Positions 13,001-19,841 are shown, counted from the first letter of the stretch. The stretch: 64,000 nt of DNA from Alteriqipengyuania lutimaris (GCF_003363135.1 NZ_QRBB01000001.1:1-64000), one strand, 5' to 3'. A program made the numbers and translations. Notes: generated by a model not told the origin, from the sequence alone.

Positions 13001-15063
13001 TTCGCAACCGTCAGCGTCCCTGCCGATACGGTGGTGGTGCCGGTATAGGTGTTGGTGCCCGAAAGGGTCAGGTTGCCGGTTCCGGTCTTTAAGAACGGAG
13101 CGTCCCCGGCAATATCGCCGGATATCGTCGCACTGCCGCCGGTCTGTTCGAAATTGCTCGATCCGCCGAGAGACGGCGACAGGTAGATATTATTACTCAG
13201 GTTGATGCCATCAGCCAGCACCAGCGTGCTGCCGGCTTGATGCACCAACCGGCTGGAACCCAGCGCAGCGTCGTTGGCCAAGGTCAGCGAACCGCCTGCG
13301 AGGCTGAACTCGCCGGAGAACGTGCTGGTCCCGGCGAGGGTCAGGTTACCGTCGCCATACTTCGTCAGCGCGTTGCTCCCGGAAATTGAGCCTGTCAGCG
13401 TGGCGCTGCCCGCCCCCTGATTTAAGGAGGCCGGGCCACCGTTCACCTCGACATTGTTGGCGATCGTTATGCCGTCGAAAAAGTCGAGCTCGGTGACGCC
13501 GTTGAGCCGGATGTTTCCTCCGCCTGCTGCGTTCGAGCTGGCGAGACCGAGCGCGCCTTGAAGGACGTTGATGAGGCCGCTTTTCGAGTTGTTGCCCGAT
13601 AGGACAAGCCTACCCCGCCCGGTCTTGGTCAGCGAGCCTAGCCCGGATATCTCGCCGGCCAGCGTGGTGGTCGTCCCGGTCGCGGAGTTGATGGTCCCGG
13701 CCCCGCTCAGCACAACGTCGCGCGTGCTGATAAAGCTGGAGGTCGTCAGCAGGGTCCCGCCCGCGACGAAGGTCAGGTCGCCCGAGGCCGCGCCCAGCGC
13801 GGCATCCTGGCTGATTGCGAGCGTGCCGTTGGAAATGGTCCAAGGCGTGACCTGACTGGCGGTGCCGGTCAGCGTTACGGAGCTGGGCCCCGTCTTCTCG
13901 AAAGAGCCGAAACCCTGATAGATCGTGCCGAGCTGCGCGACGTCGAAGGTAAAACCAGCCCACGCGTCGAGCTTGAACTCGTCGTCGCCATCGCCGACCA
14001 CGTTGCCGACGACGGTGCTGTTTGCCCGGTGAATGAAGGTGTTGAGGCCCGATCCGAAAGTGACCGCGTTGGCACGCGTCGTACCGTCGGCCGAAAGCCC
14101 CCCGCTGATGGTCCTGGAATTGATGATGACCAGATTTGCGCCCGATACGCCGACGCCGCCGCGACCGGTGTTCCCGCCTCCGTCGCCGCCGATAATGCTC
14201 CCGTCGTTCGAAAGAAAACCCTCCACGCCGGTGAAAACCACGCCGGCACCGCCATCGCCACTCGCGCTGACGTTCGAGCTTTCGTTCGCCCCCCCGTTGC
14301 CGCCGTCGCCGCCCTCCACGCGCCCGGTGGTGCCCACCGTCAGGGCAAGTCCGGCGATATAGGCGCCGATCCCCCCGTCGCCACCTTCTCCGGCCAGCCC
14401 GAAACTGGTTGTACCACCGTCGCCGCCGCGTCCGCCGACCAGCCTCCCGGAGACCAACAGTTCCCCGTCGGGCGAATTGATGACACTGCCATAGCCACCC
14501 GCGCCGCCGCCGCCTGCGCCGGCCCAGGCCCACGAGCCGGGGGCTACGCTGCCGCCCCTGCCGCCATCACCGCCGGCCTGAGTCGTCCCCGACGCCACCA
14601 CATAGGTGGTAGGGCCATTGCCGACGCCGCCATGCGCACCGCCGCCACCGCCGCCCGCGCCTGACAATTCGACCGAATTTCCGCCGTCCGCACCGTCCGA
14701 GCCGGGCGTAGCTCCTCCAGCCCCGCCGGCGCCGGCCGGATCGCCGAGCGCGGTACCGCCATCGCCGCCATCGCCGCCGCCCGCGCCGCCGCCGCCGCCG
14801 CCCGACGCCGCCGCGTCATCCGGACCGACATCCGTACCATCGGCCCCATCCATGCCTCCCGCGCCGGTCCCGCCAGCACTGCCAGCCGGGCCGAACAGGC
14901 CATCGCCACCGCGACCGCCACTCGTATCCTGCGCGAAGGCCGGGCCGCTAATCGCCACCGCAAGCGCGGACGCGCCCGCGATCCACAGCGCCCTTCGGGC
15001 GGCGATTGCCTTGCGTCCCGCGTGCACGCCAAGGTTCTCGCGCGATGCGATGGTGCGGTTCAT
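1057..15063 (-). CDS. Giant autotransporter (type Va secretion) with about 30 autotransporter-associated beta-strand repeats
   Basis: A single uninterrupted frame encodes 4,668 residues. Residues 1-44 form a long signal peptide ending GPAFA before QD. Residues 45 to about 310 are very glycine-rich (GGRGGDG, GGGGGGAGGGDGG). From about residue 388 to 4,100 there are roughly thirty copies, counted by eye, of the PATR motif (pattern L-x-K-x-G-x-G-x-L-x-L-S-G-x-N followed by G-G-T-L and A-L-G-T-G). Two W-D-G...D-G-G-x-G-x-W modules interrupt them near residues 2,310 and 3,670. The last 280 or so residues (from SVSMWMQGFGG) are the outer-membrane beta-barrel, ending with RIRF, a terminal aromatic typical of such barrels. 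The passenger should be a long beta-helix displayed on the surface, plausibly an adhesin; that role is inferred. No frameshift was seen in 14 kb. A divergent AraC-type gene follows upstream. Confidence 0.93.
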   Translation of the reverse strand: MNRTIASRENLGVHAGRKAIAARRALWIAGASALAVAISGPAFAQDTSGGRGGDGLFGPAGSAGGTGAGGMDGADGTDVGPDDAAASGGGGGGAGGGDGGDGGTALGDPAGAGGAGGATPGSDGADGGNSVELSGAGGGGGGAHGGVGNGPTTYVVASGTTQAGGDGGRGGSVAPGSWAWAGAGGGGAGGYGSVINSPDGELLVSGRLVGGRGGDGGTTSFGLAGEGGDGGIGAYIAGLALTVGTTGRVEGGDGGNGGANESSNVSASGDGGAGVVFTGVEGFLSNDGSIIGGDGGGNTGRGGVGVSGANLVIINSRTISGGLSADGTTRANAVTFGSGLNTFIHRANSTVVGNVVGDGDDEFKLDAWAGFTFDVAQLGTIYQGFGSFEKTGPSSVTLTGTASQVTPWTISNGTLAISQDAALGAASGDLTFVAGGTLLTTSSFISTRDVVLSGAGTINSATGTTTTLAGEISGLGSLTKTGRGRLVLSGNNSKSGLINVLQGALGLASSNAAGGGNIRLNGVTELDFFDGITIANNVEVNGGPASLNQGAGSATLTGSISGSNALTKYGDGNLTLAGTSTFSGEFSLAGGSLTLANDAALGSSRLVHQAGSTLVLADGINLSNNIYLSPSLGGSSNFEQTGGSATISGDIAGDAPFLKTGTGNLTLSGTNTYTGTTTVSAGTLTVANSSALGTTGAGTTVQSGATLALTGVFTRESISLTGTGVNGTGALRTVDSSGPVTVAGAVTLAGDTTIRTGASARLDMFGGVSGTNTNLTAAGSSAIQLVGGLAIGSGNLTVSMTDSVLALSSPSSFTGNVTVNSGILQLSAGGGSTISDTARLTMNGGQLYLLQSETIGSLSGTAGTVLAFGAPRTLTIGSDNTSTTFAGSLRDNGVGVLSLAKTGRGVFTLTGDNGYSGGTSLARGTLVIGSSNALGTGTITASSDTILQYENGINLANSITLSDTAAPNSLVIFLQTGGAATQTGIVTGPARLLKAGPGRLNLTGNNLYSGGTSLTGGTLGLGTNNALGSGSLATSGGGATVAYAEGVTIDNTITLLTGATYFNVATGSATQNGAISGLGLFLKNGAGNLALTGNNTFSGNAILAGGQLSLFSSNALGTGSLNAENGTTVLVNDRIDIDNNLFIAGDVTFATTGNASLSGVIGGGGRFVMNGNSLTLSGANSFSGGTLLNGGMLVLANNSALGTGAVTSTGGGMLAYDGGISIGNGIVANGTTLLRVGFGTATQNGVISGTGGITKSGNGTLSLTGANSYVGGTTLSGGTLLVGNASALGTGTIRAQGGTLAFGGNYSLTNNIDLTDSGLRIQGDLATVALSGTISGANGLTQIGSTTLTMTGDNTYTGGTVLERGLLNAGSSSALGTGMLTVTGNSSLGLADGVNLANDIELNATFFIAPGTNASATLSGKISGNFGFTLFGNGRLNLLGNNSFAGGVTFLAGTLGLGSSSALGTGSLSASTGTTIAYADGVAIANAVELRATARLNQSSGSATQSGVVSGPGGLVKAGAGSLTLSGANTFSGNASLAAGTLVLANDSALGTGFLNAFDGTTLGFANGVTIANAVNIDGSVVFDQSGGSATQSGVVGASGAIAKTGAGSLMLSGANTYSGGTLLNGGTLVLANNSALGTGVVTSTGGGALAYNDGIAIANGIVADGTTSLRVNTGTGTQSGVISGAGSIIKLGAGTLRLSAANTYSGGTTLNQGTILVGNNSALGTGTLLAQGGTLSFGGNYSLTNQINLNDSALTIQTNVGTVELSGTISGTNGLTQAGDGTLRLAGDNTYAGGTSLQGGALYVGGSSALGTGALTITSSSTLVLADGVNLANDIAANTLFAITPPTSGTATLSGVISGNSGFLKLGNSTLNLTGANTFSGTVALTAGTLGLGNSNALGTSTLSAVGGTSITFADGVSIANAIDVLDAVTFSQAGGSATQSGAISGFGGLIKTGAGSLTLSGANTYDGNTALAGGTLVLANDAALGTGNLNAFDSTTLGFANGVTIGNAINVSGSIALDQTGGAASVSGAISGSAAVTKTGAGTLTLSGANTFTGNVALSEGTLVLANSAALGRSGLIADDGTTLGYATGVTIGNMLSLNSGTTSFEQSGGSATQSGLVGGNGGITKTGAGSLTLNGANTYRGTTTVQAGTLLVNGDQSGARGLTSVANGATLGGNGIIGGDVTLADGASLNPGTSPGTLTINGNLDLTSGSILNFEFGEAGVAGGALNDLVNVGGDLTLDGILNVTTSSGGTFGAGVYRMFNYAGTLTDNGLDLGSTPGTRVFVQTSVANQVNLINATGVTFSFWDGATGADNDVVDGGNGIWQNSTGNLNWTGANGEFNGGYDDGTFAILQGAGGTLTIDMSLGDVTASGLQFVTDGYVVEGDTLTLVGGLQSIIRVGDGTTGGAAVTATIAADLAGATQLVKTDLGTLVLSGDNSYTGGTALDGGALVLASDNALGTGGLATSGATTIVLADAVDIGNAVSLGGGTTVAADGTSTLAGVIFGTSVLTKSGTGTLMLTGANTYSGGTLLSSGALSLGSSAALGSGSLTTGTDTGVVLADGLTISNAISLGGTTTFDLGGTSTLSGTISGTGTLTKRGTGTLTLTGANSFAGGTTIAGGVLAISDDGALGANSGALTFDGSGATLRADDDIASSRAIVLASLGQIDTNAHSAIFSGTISGVGGLLKSGAGTLTLSGGNSFSGNSTLQTGALILANDRALGTGTLTAQDGTGISFAGGRTIGNAIALGGLVTFDTGTANATQSGNISGVSDGALVKIGSGNLTLTGTNSYAGTTTVAAGTLTVGSSNALGSTSGGTIVQAGATLAIDTLTTSENIAIAGGGVDGGGVLVGGGVLNGTVTLTDAAAIASAAGRGLTFAGAIEGADTDLFFYGLGATTVSGGIATGAGDVVLDTGTGSVAFYAGNSFTGDLTMVSGTLEIDAGGASTIGDTARILAAGGTINLAQDETVGSIAGSGLTIAGIFRDQTLTTGGDDSSTTFSGTLAEARGGTLALAKIGSGTFALTGDNTYSGGTRLVGGALLLGSDSALGTGMLAATDGTAIGFIGDRAIGNAIDLAGMVTLDNGTTDAMLGGAISGSGTLAKLGEGTLTLTGDSAYAGTVGVQAGTLVNSGAFGGSVVNAAIFRNTGSAGATANTGTLMSSGTLASLANTGSATLADTSIVTGGIENEGTLALGGQAGSLLQVAGSITVGGTASVSGNLVLQGGTLTVGNAGRLTFASLGTAEGTTLSLGTGAALIGTGNSMSLGGITNVADGASLIDNGSIQNLATGTITFAGAATIDTDTDASGDEAFVNAGTVRLAGNNTQVVSFGGNGGNDVSNLAGAQLLVDAGRLDIAGMLANAGAISLSGSGILNVDTLVNSGGGSIVNAGTISATHGIANQTGGTLSSTGTLAGLVINEGTITAQGALNGRLSNEGEGLFAVRGDLASNGSDIANTGTAVLAVADGDLTGVGTLFNASLGADGAGGNAGLTIADTRILAANLIANNGEILVAGTLAARIEHTAGLLINNGTIAGDLLANGGAVTGTGAFGGDVTILAGASIAPGTTGSAATIAIDGIFGLGGTALYDLGTADVVGGSANDLILAGSAVIDGGTFDLGNAGAGTYRVINTGGEGGIALGQYALANAAAGSRIYTTGNGRFLNVQVGTLGTQYWDGSASSGNGMVDGGAGVWSNALGKTNWTGATGALNNSWQGTANPPVTAVFGGTAGTVSVDAGAGYLGFGALRFDSDGYVLADAAGDAAPDLGANGTSANVFAGIASSAGDIASTITVADASSTARIVAGIGGVTATTGLIVNGAGTLELAGRNEGLTGTIAVLDGTLLVSGGSAISNASALVLRGDAAFAIADDEAIGALDGSTATTIALGANVLFAGLNGDDTTFAGVMSGTGGFVKTGTGTMTLIGTNTYTGITGVTGGTLMLGADNVLSDATLVSVQDATLDLKGHSDTVGAFQLIGGTLAGSGTLTAAEYQLEDAQVDANLGTGTLFQTRGTSVLGGTSAADIVAINAGTLRLGASERLADSASVQVAENAAFDLAGATEAIAALYGIGSLDLGAGQLTLGGTGLDSGFGGILTGGGTLAKTGSGIFTLLGDQQGWTGNLEVRGGTLQFFGKSGGGALISGGTLSGNSSFASALTMTGGTLSPGYEDAPIGMISAQTIDLTGGTALFDFRSPELGGGADLLVASGAITISGTEVAVASDSPSASFPAVQRYAIVQGNSLTGTFANGDSFAQMGDDPQLFWRLRYDLVENGVALEVRRMFDFGANLAGGGTPNQMAVATTFSRGQLDIGDAFADAILPLGDLAPAEQRRVFDSLGGESLGHGTTGAFIEGQRFGDLLTQRIYGKALMKTNGEAPSQARALSPVQPGDANALAARDISSVSMWMQGFGGDARIRGDAATRDLRSNSSGFAGGLEARYGVFKAGIAGAYSDARYDVRSLQASMQGAAVHFGGYLGYEGDAVFAGLFGSYQESDLDSTRQVTVASALPLMAQAEIDLKGRTLGGIAGYRASLGGNVVLAPMVGVTNSRIERDSFDETGAGPLSLQVAQETREVTYGTAQLRLSTVTQVAGGTFEPYLAGGIERYWGDRGSVSQMRFAGAAGDMGAFQITGAPLEETVGVVGAGFDVRPDDRFEIGASAGARLGDRTTQATVEMHARIRF

Positions 15064-15319
15064 TTTTCGAATAACCCCTCAGAGATCCCGTTCCGAGTCA
15101 TGCCCGGCAGGTCCTGACGCCGAGGGGGACGGGAACGATGCCCTCCCTGCTCGAGAATCAATGCCTAACCAGCCGATAACCCCATTGCGCTATGGCCAAC
15201 ATCTCTTCGGCAAGGTCCAGCGATTTGCGCGGTTTTGAGACGTTCTGCAAAGAGATTGAAACGCGAAGAAAAATGGGCATTGTCCACCGGGATCGGCATT
15301 CACCTTCGGGATCGCTTTC
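15064..15319. promoter_or_regulatory. Divergent intergenic region between autotransporter and AraC regulator
   Basis: The 256 bases separate two divergently read genes, so both promoters must lie here. The sequence is less GC-rich than the flanking genes in its middle (around 15,235-15,290). I see no convincing sigma-70 -35/-10 pair and no long inverted repeat. The arrangement suggests, without proving it, that the AraC protein binds here. Confidence 0.35.
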
Positions 15320-16411
15320 TTGAACGGCCAGCAAACCCATTTCCGTCACCTTCACGCTCCCTTTCAACTCGACCTGTCGGTCAGGCCGGGAATGGAGGAG
15401 GAGTTCGAACTTTGGCGGTGGGGGATAACACCCCTGTTCGATCTCGATGTGCGCCCGGGGGCAGATCCGGTCGAATTCGCGCTATCGTCCTCCGCCTACC
15501 ACTTCGCCGACCTGTCGATTTCCCGCACGACGGCCACCCCGTCGCTGTTCGACCGCAATGCGTCGGTGGTTGCCCGGAGCGCGAACGACTTGCTTATGCT
15601 CATCTGGGTGATGGAAGGCGGGATGCAGCTACGAACATCGCGCGGTGAATCGGAAATCGGCCCGGGCGACATCTGCGCTATCGATCTCCAGCGGCGATGC
15701 CGGATAGAAACCGTGAACTATCGCCACACGACCGTACTGATGCCGCGTTCGCTCTTCACCGGCGTCACGGGCAATGTCGATCAATTGCACGGGACGATCT
15801 TCCGCTCGGGAGATCCCATGACCAGCCTGCTGCGCGCCCATTTCGATGGTATGATCGGCCAGGCCGGACGGTTCAGCGGGATGGAGGGCCGCGCCGCAGC
15901 TCTGGGTACCGCCTCGCTGGTGGCAAGCTATTGCGGTCTGGCGGAAGAAGGTTGGGCGGCGCTCGGCGAAGTGCGCCACGCTGCCCTGCTCCACGATATG
16001 AGAGCGATGGTAGAAGCCAAGCTGCACGACCCGGCGTTCGGTCCGGACGCGCTGTGCGCGGCATTCGGCTTATCGCGTCCAACGGTCTATCGCCTGTTCG
16101 AGCCGCTGGGAGGTGTCGCCTCGTTCATCCGTAGAAGGCGCCTGCGGCATGCCTTTGCCTTGTTGACCGACAAGCGCAACGCTGCACTTTCCATCGGCAC
16201 GATTGCAAACCGATGCGGTTTTTCGAGCGATGCGGTGTTCAGTCGCGCCTTCCGCCACGCCTACGAAATGTCGCCGCGCACCTTGCGGGCGATGGGCCGG
16301 GAGACCGAGAGCCATCCGCAGTTTCGTGAGGCCACGGCATTCAGGGTCATGAAGGACTGGCTGTTGAACGGCGATATCGCGCCCGTCTTCGGCAATGCCA
16401 TCCGAGGGTGA
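15320..16411 (+). CDS. AraC family transcriptional regulator
   Basis: The 363-residue protein has an N-terminal cupin-like AraC-binding domain (about residues 30-210, with the GPGDICAIDLQRRC segment typical of the AraC_binding_2 group) and a C-terminal double helix-turn-helix. The second helix-turn-helix carries IANRCGFSSDAVFSRAFRHA and a P-R-T-L-R end. The open frame begins at TTG 15,320 with no strong ribosome binding site; an ATG at 15,392 (start of MEEEF) is an alternative that would trim 24 residues. It is divergent from the giant autotransporter gene, so it may control that gene; the ligand is unknown. Confidence 0.87.
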   Translation: MNGQQTHFRHLHAPFQLDLSVRPGMEEEFELWRWGITPLFDLDVRPGADPVEFALSSSAYHFADLSISRTTATPSLFDRNASVVARSANDLLMLIWVMEGGMQLRTSRGESEIGPGDICAIDLQRRCRIETVNYRHTTVLMPRSLFTGVTGNVDQLHGTIFRSGDPMTSLLRAHFDGMIGQAGRFSGMEGRAAALGTASLVASYCGLAEEGWAALGEVRHAALLHDMRAMVEAKLHDPAFGPDALCAAFGLSRPTVYRLFEPLGGVASFIRRRRLRHAFALLTDKRNAALSIGTIANRCGFSSDAVFSRAFRHAYEMSPRTLRAMGRETESHPQFREATAFRVMKDWLLNGDIAPVFGNAIRG

Positions 16412-16544
16412 TCGTCCCCCGGGCTACTGAGGTTCGGCGCGTTCTTTGATCGATCCGTGCCATTTCGGTGAGGATCGAATTAGGCCGGACAGGCTAGTTG
16501 ATTCCGAAGTCGAAATAATATCCGGCGTCACCGTGAGCCCCCCG

Positions 16545-17120
16545 CTACGAACTTCGGAGCAGATCGATCCTGTATCGGTTCTCATCCCACTTCAGACTCC
16601 GGTTCCAGGGGGAGGCGTCCGCAAAAAGATTCGAGGCTTCAATACCGTCTACCGGAAGATCGTTGTGACCCGTCCAGTTGACCAGAAGACATTCACCTCC
16701 CTTGCGAAGCGAGCGATAGCAGAGGCATGAGGTGGTTTCGATTTCGCCAGCTGTAAGAAAATAAAGCACCTCCGAAAGAACGATCAAATCGAATGAACCT
16801 TCCGGCCATTGCGAGGGGATTTCCCCGACATAGAACACGACATTGCTGTGCGCCGCCAATCGTCGGCTCGCCCGTTCGAGAGCCGCTTCGGCGACGTCGA
16901 TCGCAATCAGGCTTTCGCAGAGAGGCGCGAGTTCCTCGGTCAATGCGCCGATCGAGCATCCCACTTCGAATGCACGTTCGTATCTCGTTCGGGTCAGTGC
17001 CGCGATTGTCTGCTGACGTTTCTGTCGCTCGTACGAGCTTGTTTCGTAATCCCAGGGGTCGGGATCGTCCGCATAAAGCGCGTCGAACGTGCTCCGCCGG
17101 TCTGGCGTAGTGCTATCCAT
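16545..17120 (-). CDS. NodS-like SAM-dependent methyltransferase
   Basis: The 191-residue protein is a class I methyltransferase. It has the SAM-binding glycine loop FEVGCSIGALTEELA at about residues 50-65, an acidic second strand (LIAIDVAEAALERA), and an FDLIVLSEVLYFL segment typical of the NodS/nodulation-type methyltransferases. The opening DALYADDPDPWDYETSSYE is also characteristic of the group. ATG 17,120 is chosen over the TTG one codon earlier. The start overlaps the end of the PIG-L deacetylase fragment by 8 bases, so they were a unit. In known NodS chemistry the enzyme methylates an amino sugar freed by a deacetylase; the pairing with PIG-L fits an analogous step, but the substrate here is unknown. 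Confidence 0.85.
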   Translation of the reverse strand: MDSTTPDRRSTFDALYADDPDPWDYETSSYERQKRQQTIAALTRTRYERAFEVGCSIGALTEELAPLCESLIAIDVAEAALERASRRLAAHSNVVFYVGEIPSQWPEGSFDLIVLSEVLYFLTAGEIETTSCLCYRSLRKGGECLLVNWTGHNDLPVDGIEASNLFADASPWNRSLKWDENRYRIDLLRSS

Positions 17121-17694
17121 CAATGAAGATCTCCGCGTGGGAGCGGAAGTGCTCGACCATCGCCGGGGGCATCACGAAGCCCCGCGGGTCGTCGTCAATC
17201 AGATTTGTTAGCTGAGACCGGTACGCCGCGATGGCCCTCGCCTTCGCGGGCATGAACCGCTCGTCCCGGAAGGCACACAGGCTCGAGGGAACTACGCCCT
17301 CGCCGAAGCGGCCCCAGACGGCGAAGCTCCAGCAGGGGATCGTGAGGTCGCGTGCGATGGCCCGCGCGACACACGCCGCCGCTTGGTGATCGCAATGCGG
17401 ATCGCCGTGCCACGTGCACCAGACCGCCGCGGGGCCGAAGCGGCGGGCGAAGTTGCGGGCGCGCTCGAGAAACTGCGGCTGTGCGGCTTCGGATGTGCTG
17501 TTTCCGTCGGTCAGCCCTGCGCGCTCAATGACGATCTCGTGCCCAGGGGCGAGGGCGTGCAGCGCTTCGCGCAGTTCTTCGCCTCGCACGGAAATCCGCC
17601 GAGCGCGCGGGTAGCGCCGCGAATGGGGGTGCGAGTTCTCACCATCGGTGGGTCTGTGCGCCATCCAATCCGCCATCATCATGGGCGCGAGCAA
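17113..17694 (-). pseudogene. PIG-L family deacetylase, 5'-truncated
   Basis: From about residue 16 onward the frame matches PIG-L (LmbE-like) N-acetylglucosaminyl deacetylases: TDGENSHPHSRRYPRARRIS, then the metal-binding CTWHGDPHCDHQAAA segment. The essential N-terminal zinc motif A-H-P-D-D-E, normally some 40 residues before TDG, is absent. Homology stops at 17,649, exactly where a truncated alcohol dehydrogenase begins on the other strand; the first 15 residues of the frame are antisense to that gene. The product would lack two zinc ligands, so I treat it as inactive although the frame is open and coupled to the methyltransferase downstream. Confidence 0.75.
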
Positions 17695-18248
17695 GGTGAT
17701 CGCGATTGATCATTATCCGCACCGGCTCGAACTGGCCAAGCAGCTTGGCGCAGAGGTGATCAACTTCAAGACCACCGAGGTGCGCGAGGCCCTGATGGAA
17801 ATGTCGGGCGGGATCGGTGTCGATGCGGTGATCGATGCTCGGCATGGAATCGCACGGTTTCGCGGTCGACAACATGCTCGACATGGTCAAGCAGACCGTC
17901 GGCATGGGCGCAGACCGTGCAGCGGCGCTCAAGCAGGCGATCCTCGCGGTGCGGCCCGGAGGGCGCGTCTCGATCCCCGGCGTGTATGGCGGGATGACCG
18001 ACAAGTTCCCGCTGGGCGCGTTGATGGAAAAGGGGCTGCAGGTCCGCGCCGGCCAGACCCACGTACAGCGCTATACCAAACCGCTGCTCGACAAGATCGA
18101 GGATGGCACCATCGATAGCACCTTCCTCATCTCCCACCGGCTGCCGCTGGAAGACGCTGCGCGGGGCTACAAGAACTTCCGGGAAGAGCAGGACAGCTGG
18201 ACAAAGGTCGTCCTTAAGCCGGGTATGGATGCGGGAGCCACGGCATGA
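17648..18248 (+). pseudogene. Zinc-type alcohol dehydrogenase, 5'-truncated and frameshifted
   Basis: The remnant starts in the Rossmann fold (VGLCAIQSAIIMGASKVIAI) and lacks the whole N-terminal catalytic domain with the zinc-binding Cys and His. After VDAVIDA the frame breaks near 17,838; two bases appear to be missing before GMESHGFAVDNMLDMVK, which continues in another frame to the end (KVVLKPGMDAGATA). The pattern resembles glutathione-independent formaldehyde dehydrogenase-like or threonine dehydrogenase-like enzymes. Its stop overlaps the SDR start (ATGA at 18,245), so the pair was once an operon. Loss of the 5' end plus a frameshift make this a pseudogene. Confidence 0.85.
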
Positions 18249-19042
18249 GCAAGAACCCGGTCGATAAACTTTCGGGCCTGTGCGTCATAACCGGGGCGTC
18301 CAGCGGCATCGGGCTCGAGCTGGCGAAGCTCGCTGCGAGGGACGGATGCGATCTGCTGCTGGTGGCGGATCGCGATCTTGCCTCCGCCGCCGGTGCCGTA
18401 CGCGAATGCGGCGCTGCTTCGGTCGAGTATCTCGAGACCGACCTCGCCACGGAAAGCGGCATCGACGAACTGATGAGCACGATTGGCGATCGGTCCGTGG
18501 ACGTGCTTATGCCCAATGCCGGCCAAGGTCAGGGCGGCGCCTTCCTCGGCCATTCGTGGAGCGATATCAAAACCACGATCGATACCAATATCACCGGCGC
18601 GATCTCGCTGATTCACAAGATCGGGGGTCGGATGGTTCTGCGCGAGGAGGGCCGCATTCTCGTGACCGGTTCCATCGCCGGGAGTATGCCCGGTCCGTTC
18701 AACCCAGTGTACAACGCGACCAAGGCGTTCATCGACAACTTCTGCGTTGGTCTCGCCAACGAACTGAAGGTGACCCCGGTGGTGATCACATGCCTCTTGC
18801 CCGGGATCACCGACACCCGCTTCTTCGAGCGAGCGGATATGGAAAATACCCGGCTGGGCCAGTCGGAAAAGGCGGACCCGGCCAAGGTCGCGCGCGATGG
18901 TTACGAGGCGCTTCTCAAAGGCGAAACACAGGAAGTGAGCGGCTTCATGAACAAGTTGCAGGATACGTTTGCCGATATCCTGCCGGACGAGCTTGTCGCG
19001 AAGATGCACGAACGGCTGGCGAAGCCTCGGCACGATACCTAG
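18245..19042 (+). CDS. SDR family oxidoreductase
   Basis: The 265-residue protein is a classical short-chain dehydrogenase. It has the nucleotide-binding TGASSGIG near residue 18, NAG in MPNAGQG, the active-site Ser in VTGSIAGS, and the Y-x-x-x-K pair in YNATKAF. The C-terminal part is longer than in minimal SDRs and ends PRHDT. The start codon overlaps the stop of the broken alcohol dehydrogenase by four bases. It therefore probably lost its original promoter region and partner; whether it is still expressed cannot be judged. Substrate unknown. Confidence 0.88.
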   Translation: MSKNPVDKLSGLCVITGASSGIGLELAKLAARDGCDLLLVADRDLASAAGAVRECGAASVEYLETDLATESGIDELMSTIGDRSVDVLMPNAGQGQGGAFLGHSWSDIKTTIDTNITGAISLIHKIGGRMVLREEGRILVTGSIAGSMPGPFNPVYNATKAFIDNFCVGLANELKVTPVVITCLLPGITDTRFFERADMENTRLGQSEKADPAKVARDGYEALLKGETQEVSGFMNKLQDTFADILPDELVAKMHERLAKPRHDT

Positions 19043-19058
19043 GCTATACGCGGAACGG

Positions 19059-19841
19059 CTACTGGGCCAACGCCCCGATGGTCGCTTTGCGGATCGCGCG
19101 TAAAGGATGGCGCACGATCGGTTCGAAGGGCAACATTGCTCCGTCCGCTCCATAGCCCCATTGGCTCGCCCGTTCGATCTGACCCTGCCTCATGCGGGGA
19201 AGGTCATCGTAATCTGCGTTCCCATTACGTAGCGCGATAGCTGTCGGCGCGCCGGGATCGAGACCGAGGAACCCGAACAGGGCGGGCCGCAGGTCGCGTG
19301 CCACGAGATCTTCGTATCGGATCACCAACACCGAATGCAGGTAGGGCAAATCCTGAGCTACGATATCGTACGCGTCGAGCCCGTAGTCGATCAACTCGGA
19401 TGCGTCATCGACCACCCATTTAGCCAACGCTGCCGCCATGACCGCGGGGTGGCGCAGAATGATGATGAACTGGCAGGTCGGGAACAACTGCTGGTATAAT
19501 CGCATGCGCGTAAGGTTGACCGGCGATTTCTCCACCCGCCACGTGGAGCCCTCGCCGAACCACCGGGCCCAGTCCGCCTCGATGCGCCGCTTGGTCTCGA
19601 GCGTGTCGAACGCGCATCCCTCAACCAGATGCTGCACAGGATCGGTCGCGAAGTGACCGGGTCGCCCGTCGAGAGCGGTATGCGGTATGGCACCTTGAAG
19701 ATAGCAGCCTTCGCTTTCCGGGACGGGCGCGTTCTCGATGGTCGCAATGTCGGAATGCTCGGCGAGCAATCGCGCCAGCAGGCTCGTTCCGGTCCGATGG
19801 AGCCCCGCTACGAAAATGTAACGGCCCGGATAGATGCTCAC
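19059..19841 (-). CDS. Sulfotransferase family protein
   Basis: The 260-residue protein begins VSIYPGRYIFVAGLHRTGTS, in which GLHRTGTS is the 5'-PSB (PAPS phosphosulfate) loop of sulfotransferases. A later FIIILRHPAVMAA segment is the 3'-PB part, and VIRYEDLVAR is also typical. A much longer open frame extends upstream, but GTG 19,841 forms a GTGA overlap with the stop of the Crp/Fnr gene and gives a sensible N-terminus. It would transfer sulfate from PAPS to a carbohydrate or other hydroxyl; the nearby sugar genes make a glycoconjugate target plausible but not shown. Confidence 0.85.
   Translation of the reverse strand: MSIYPGRYIFVAGLHRTGTSLLARLLAEHSDIATIENAPVPESEGCYLQGAIPHTALDGRPGHFATDPVQHLVEGCAFDTLETKRRIEADWARWFGEGSTWRVEKSPVNLTRMRLYQQLFPTCQFIIILRHPAVMAAALAKWVVDDASELIDYGLDAYDIVAQDLPYLHSVLVIRYEDLVARDLRPALFGFLGLDPGAPTAIALRNGNADYDDLPRMRQGQIERASQWGYGADGAMLPFEPIVRHPLRAIRKATIGALAQ

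Noticed and set aside
16070..16315. Minus-strand frames antisense to the AraC gene
   Set aside because: No start signals or domains; explained by codon bias of the regulator gene.
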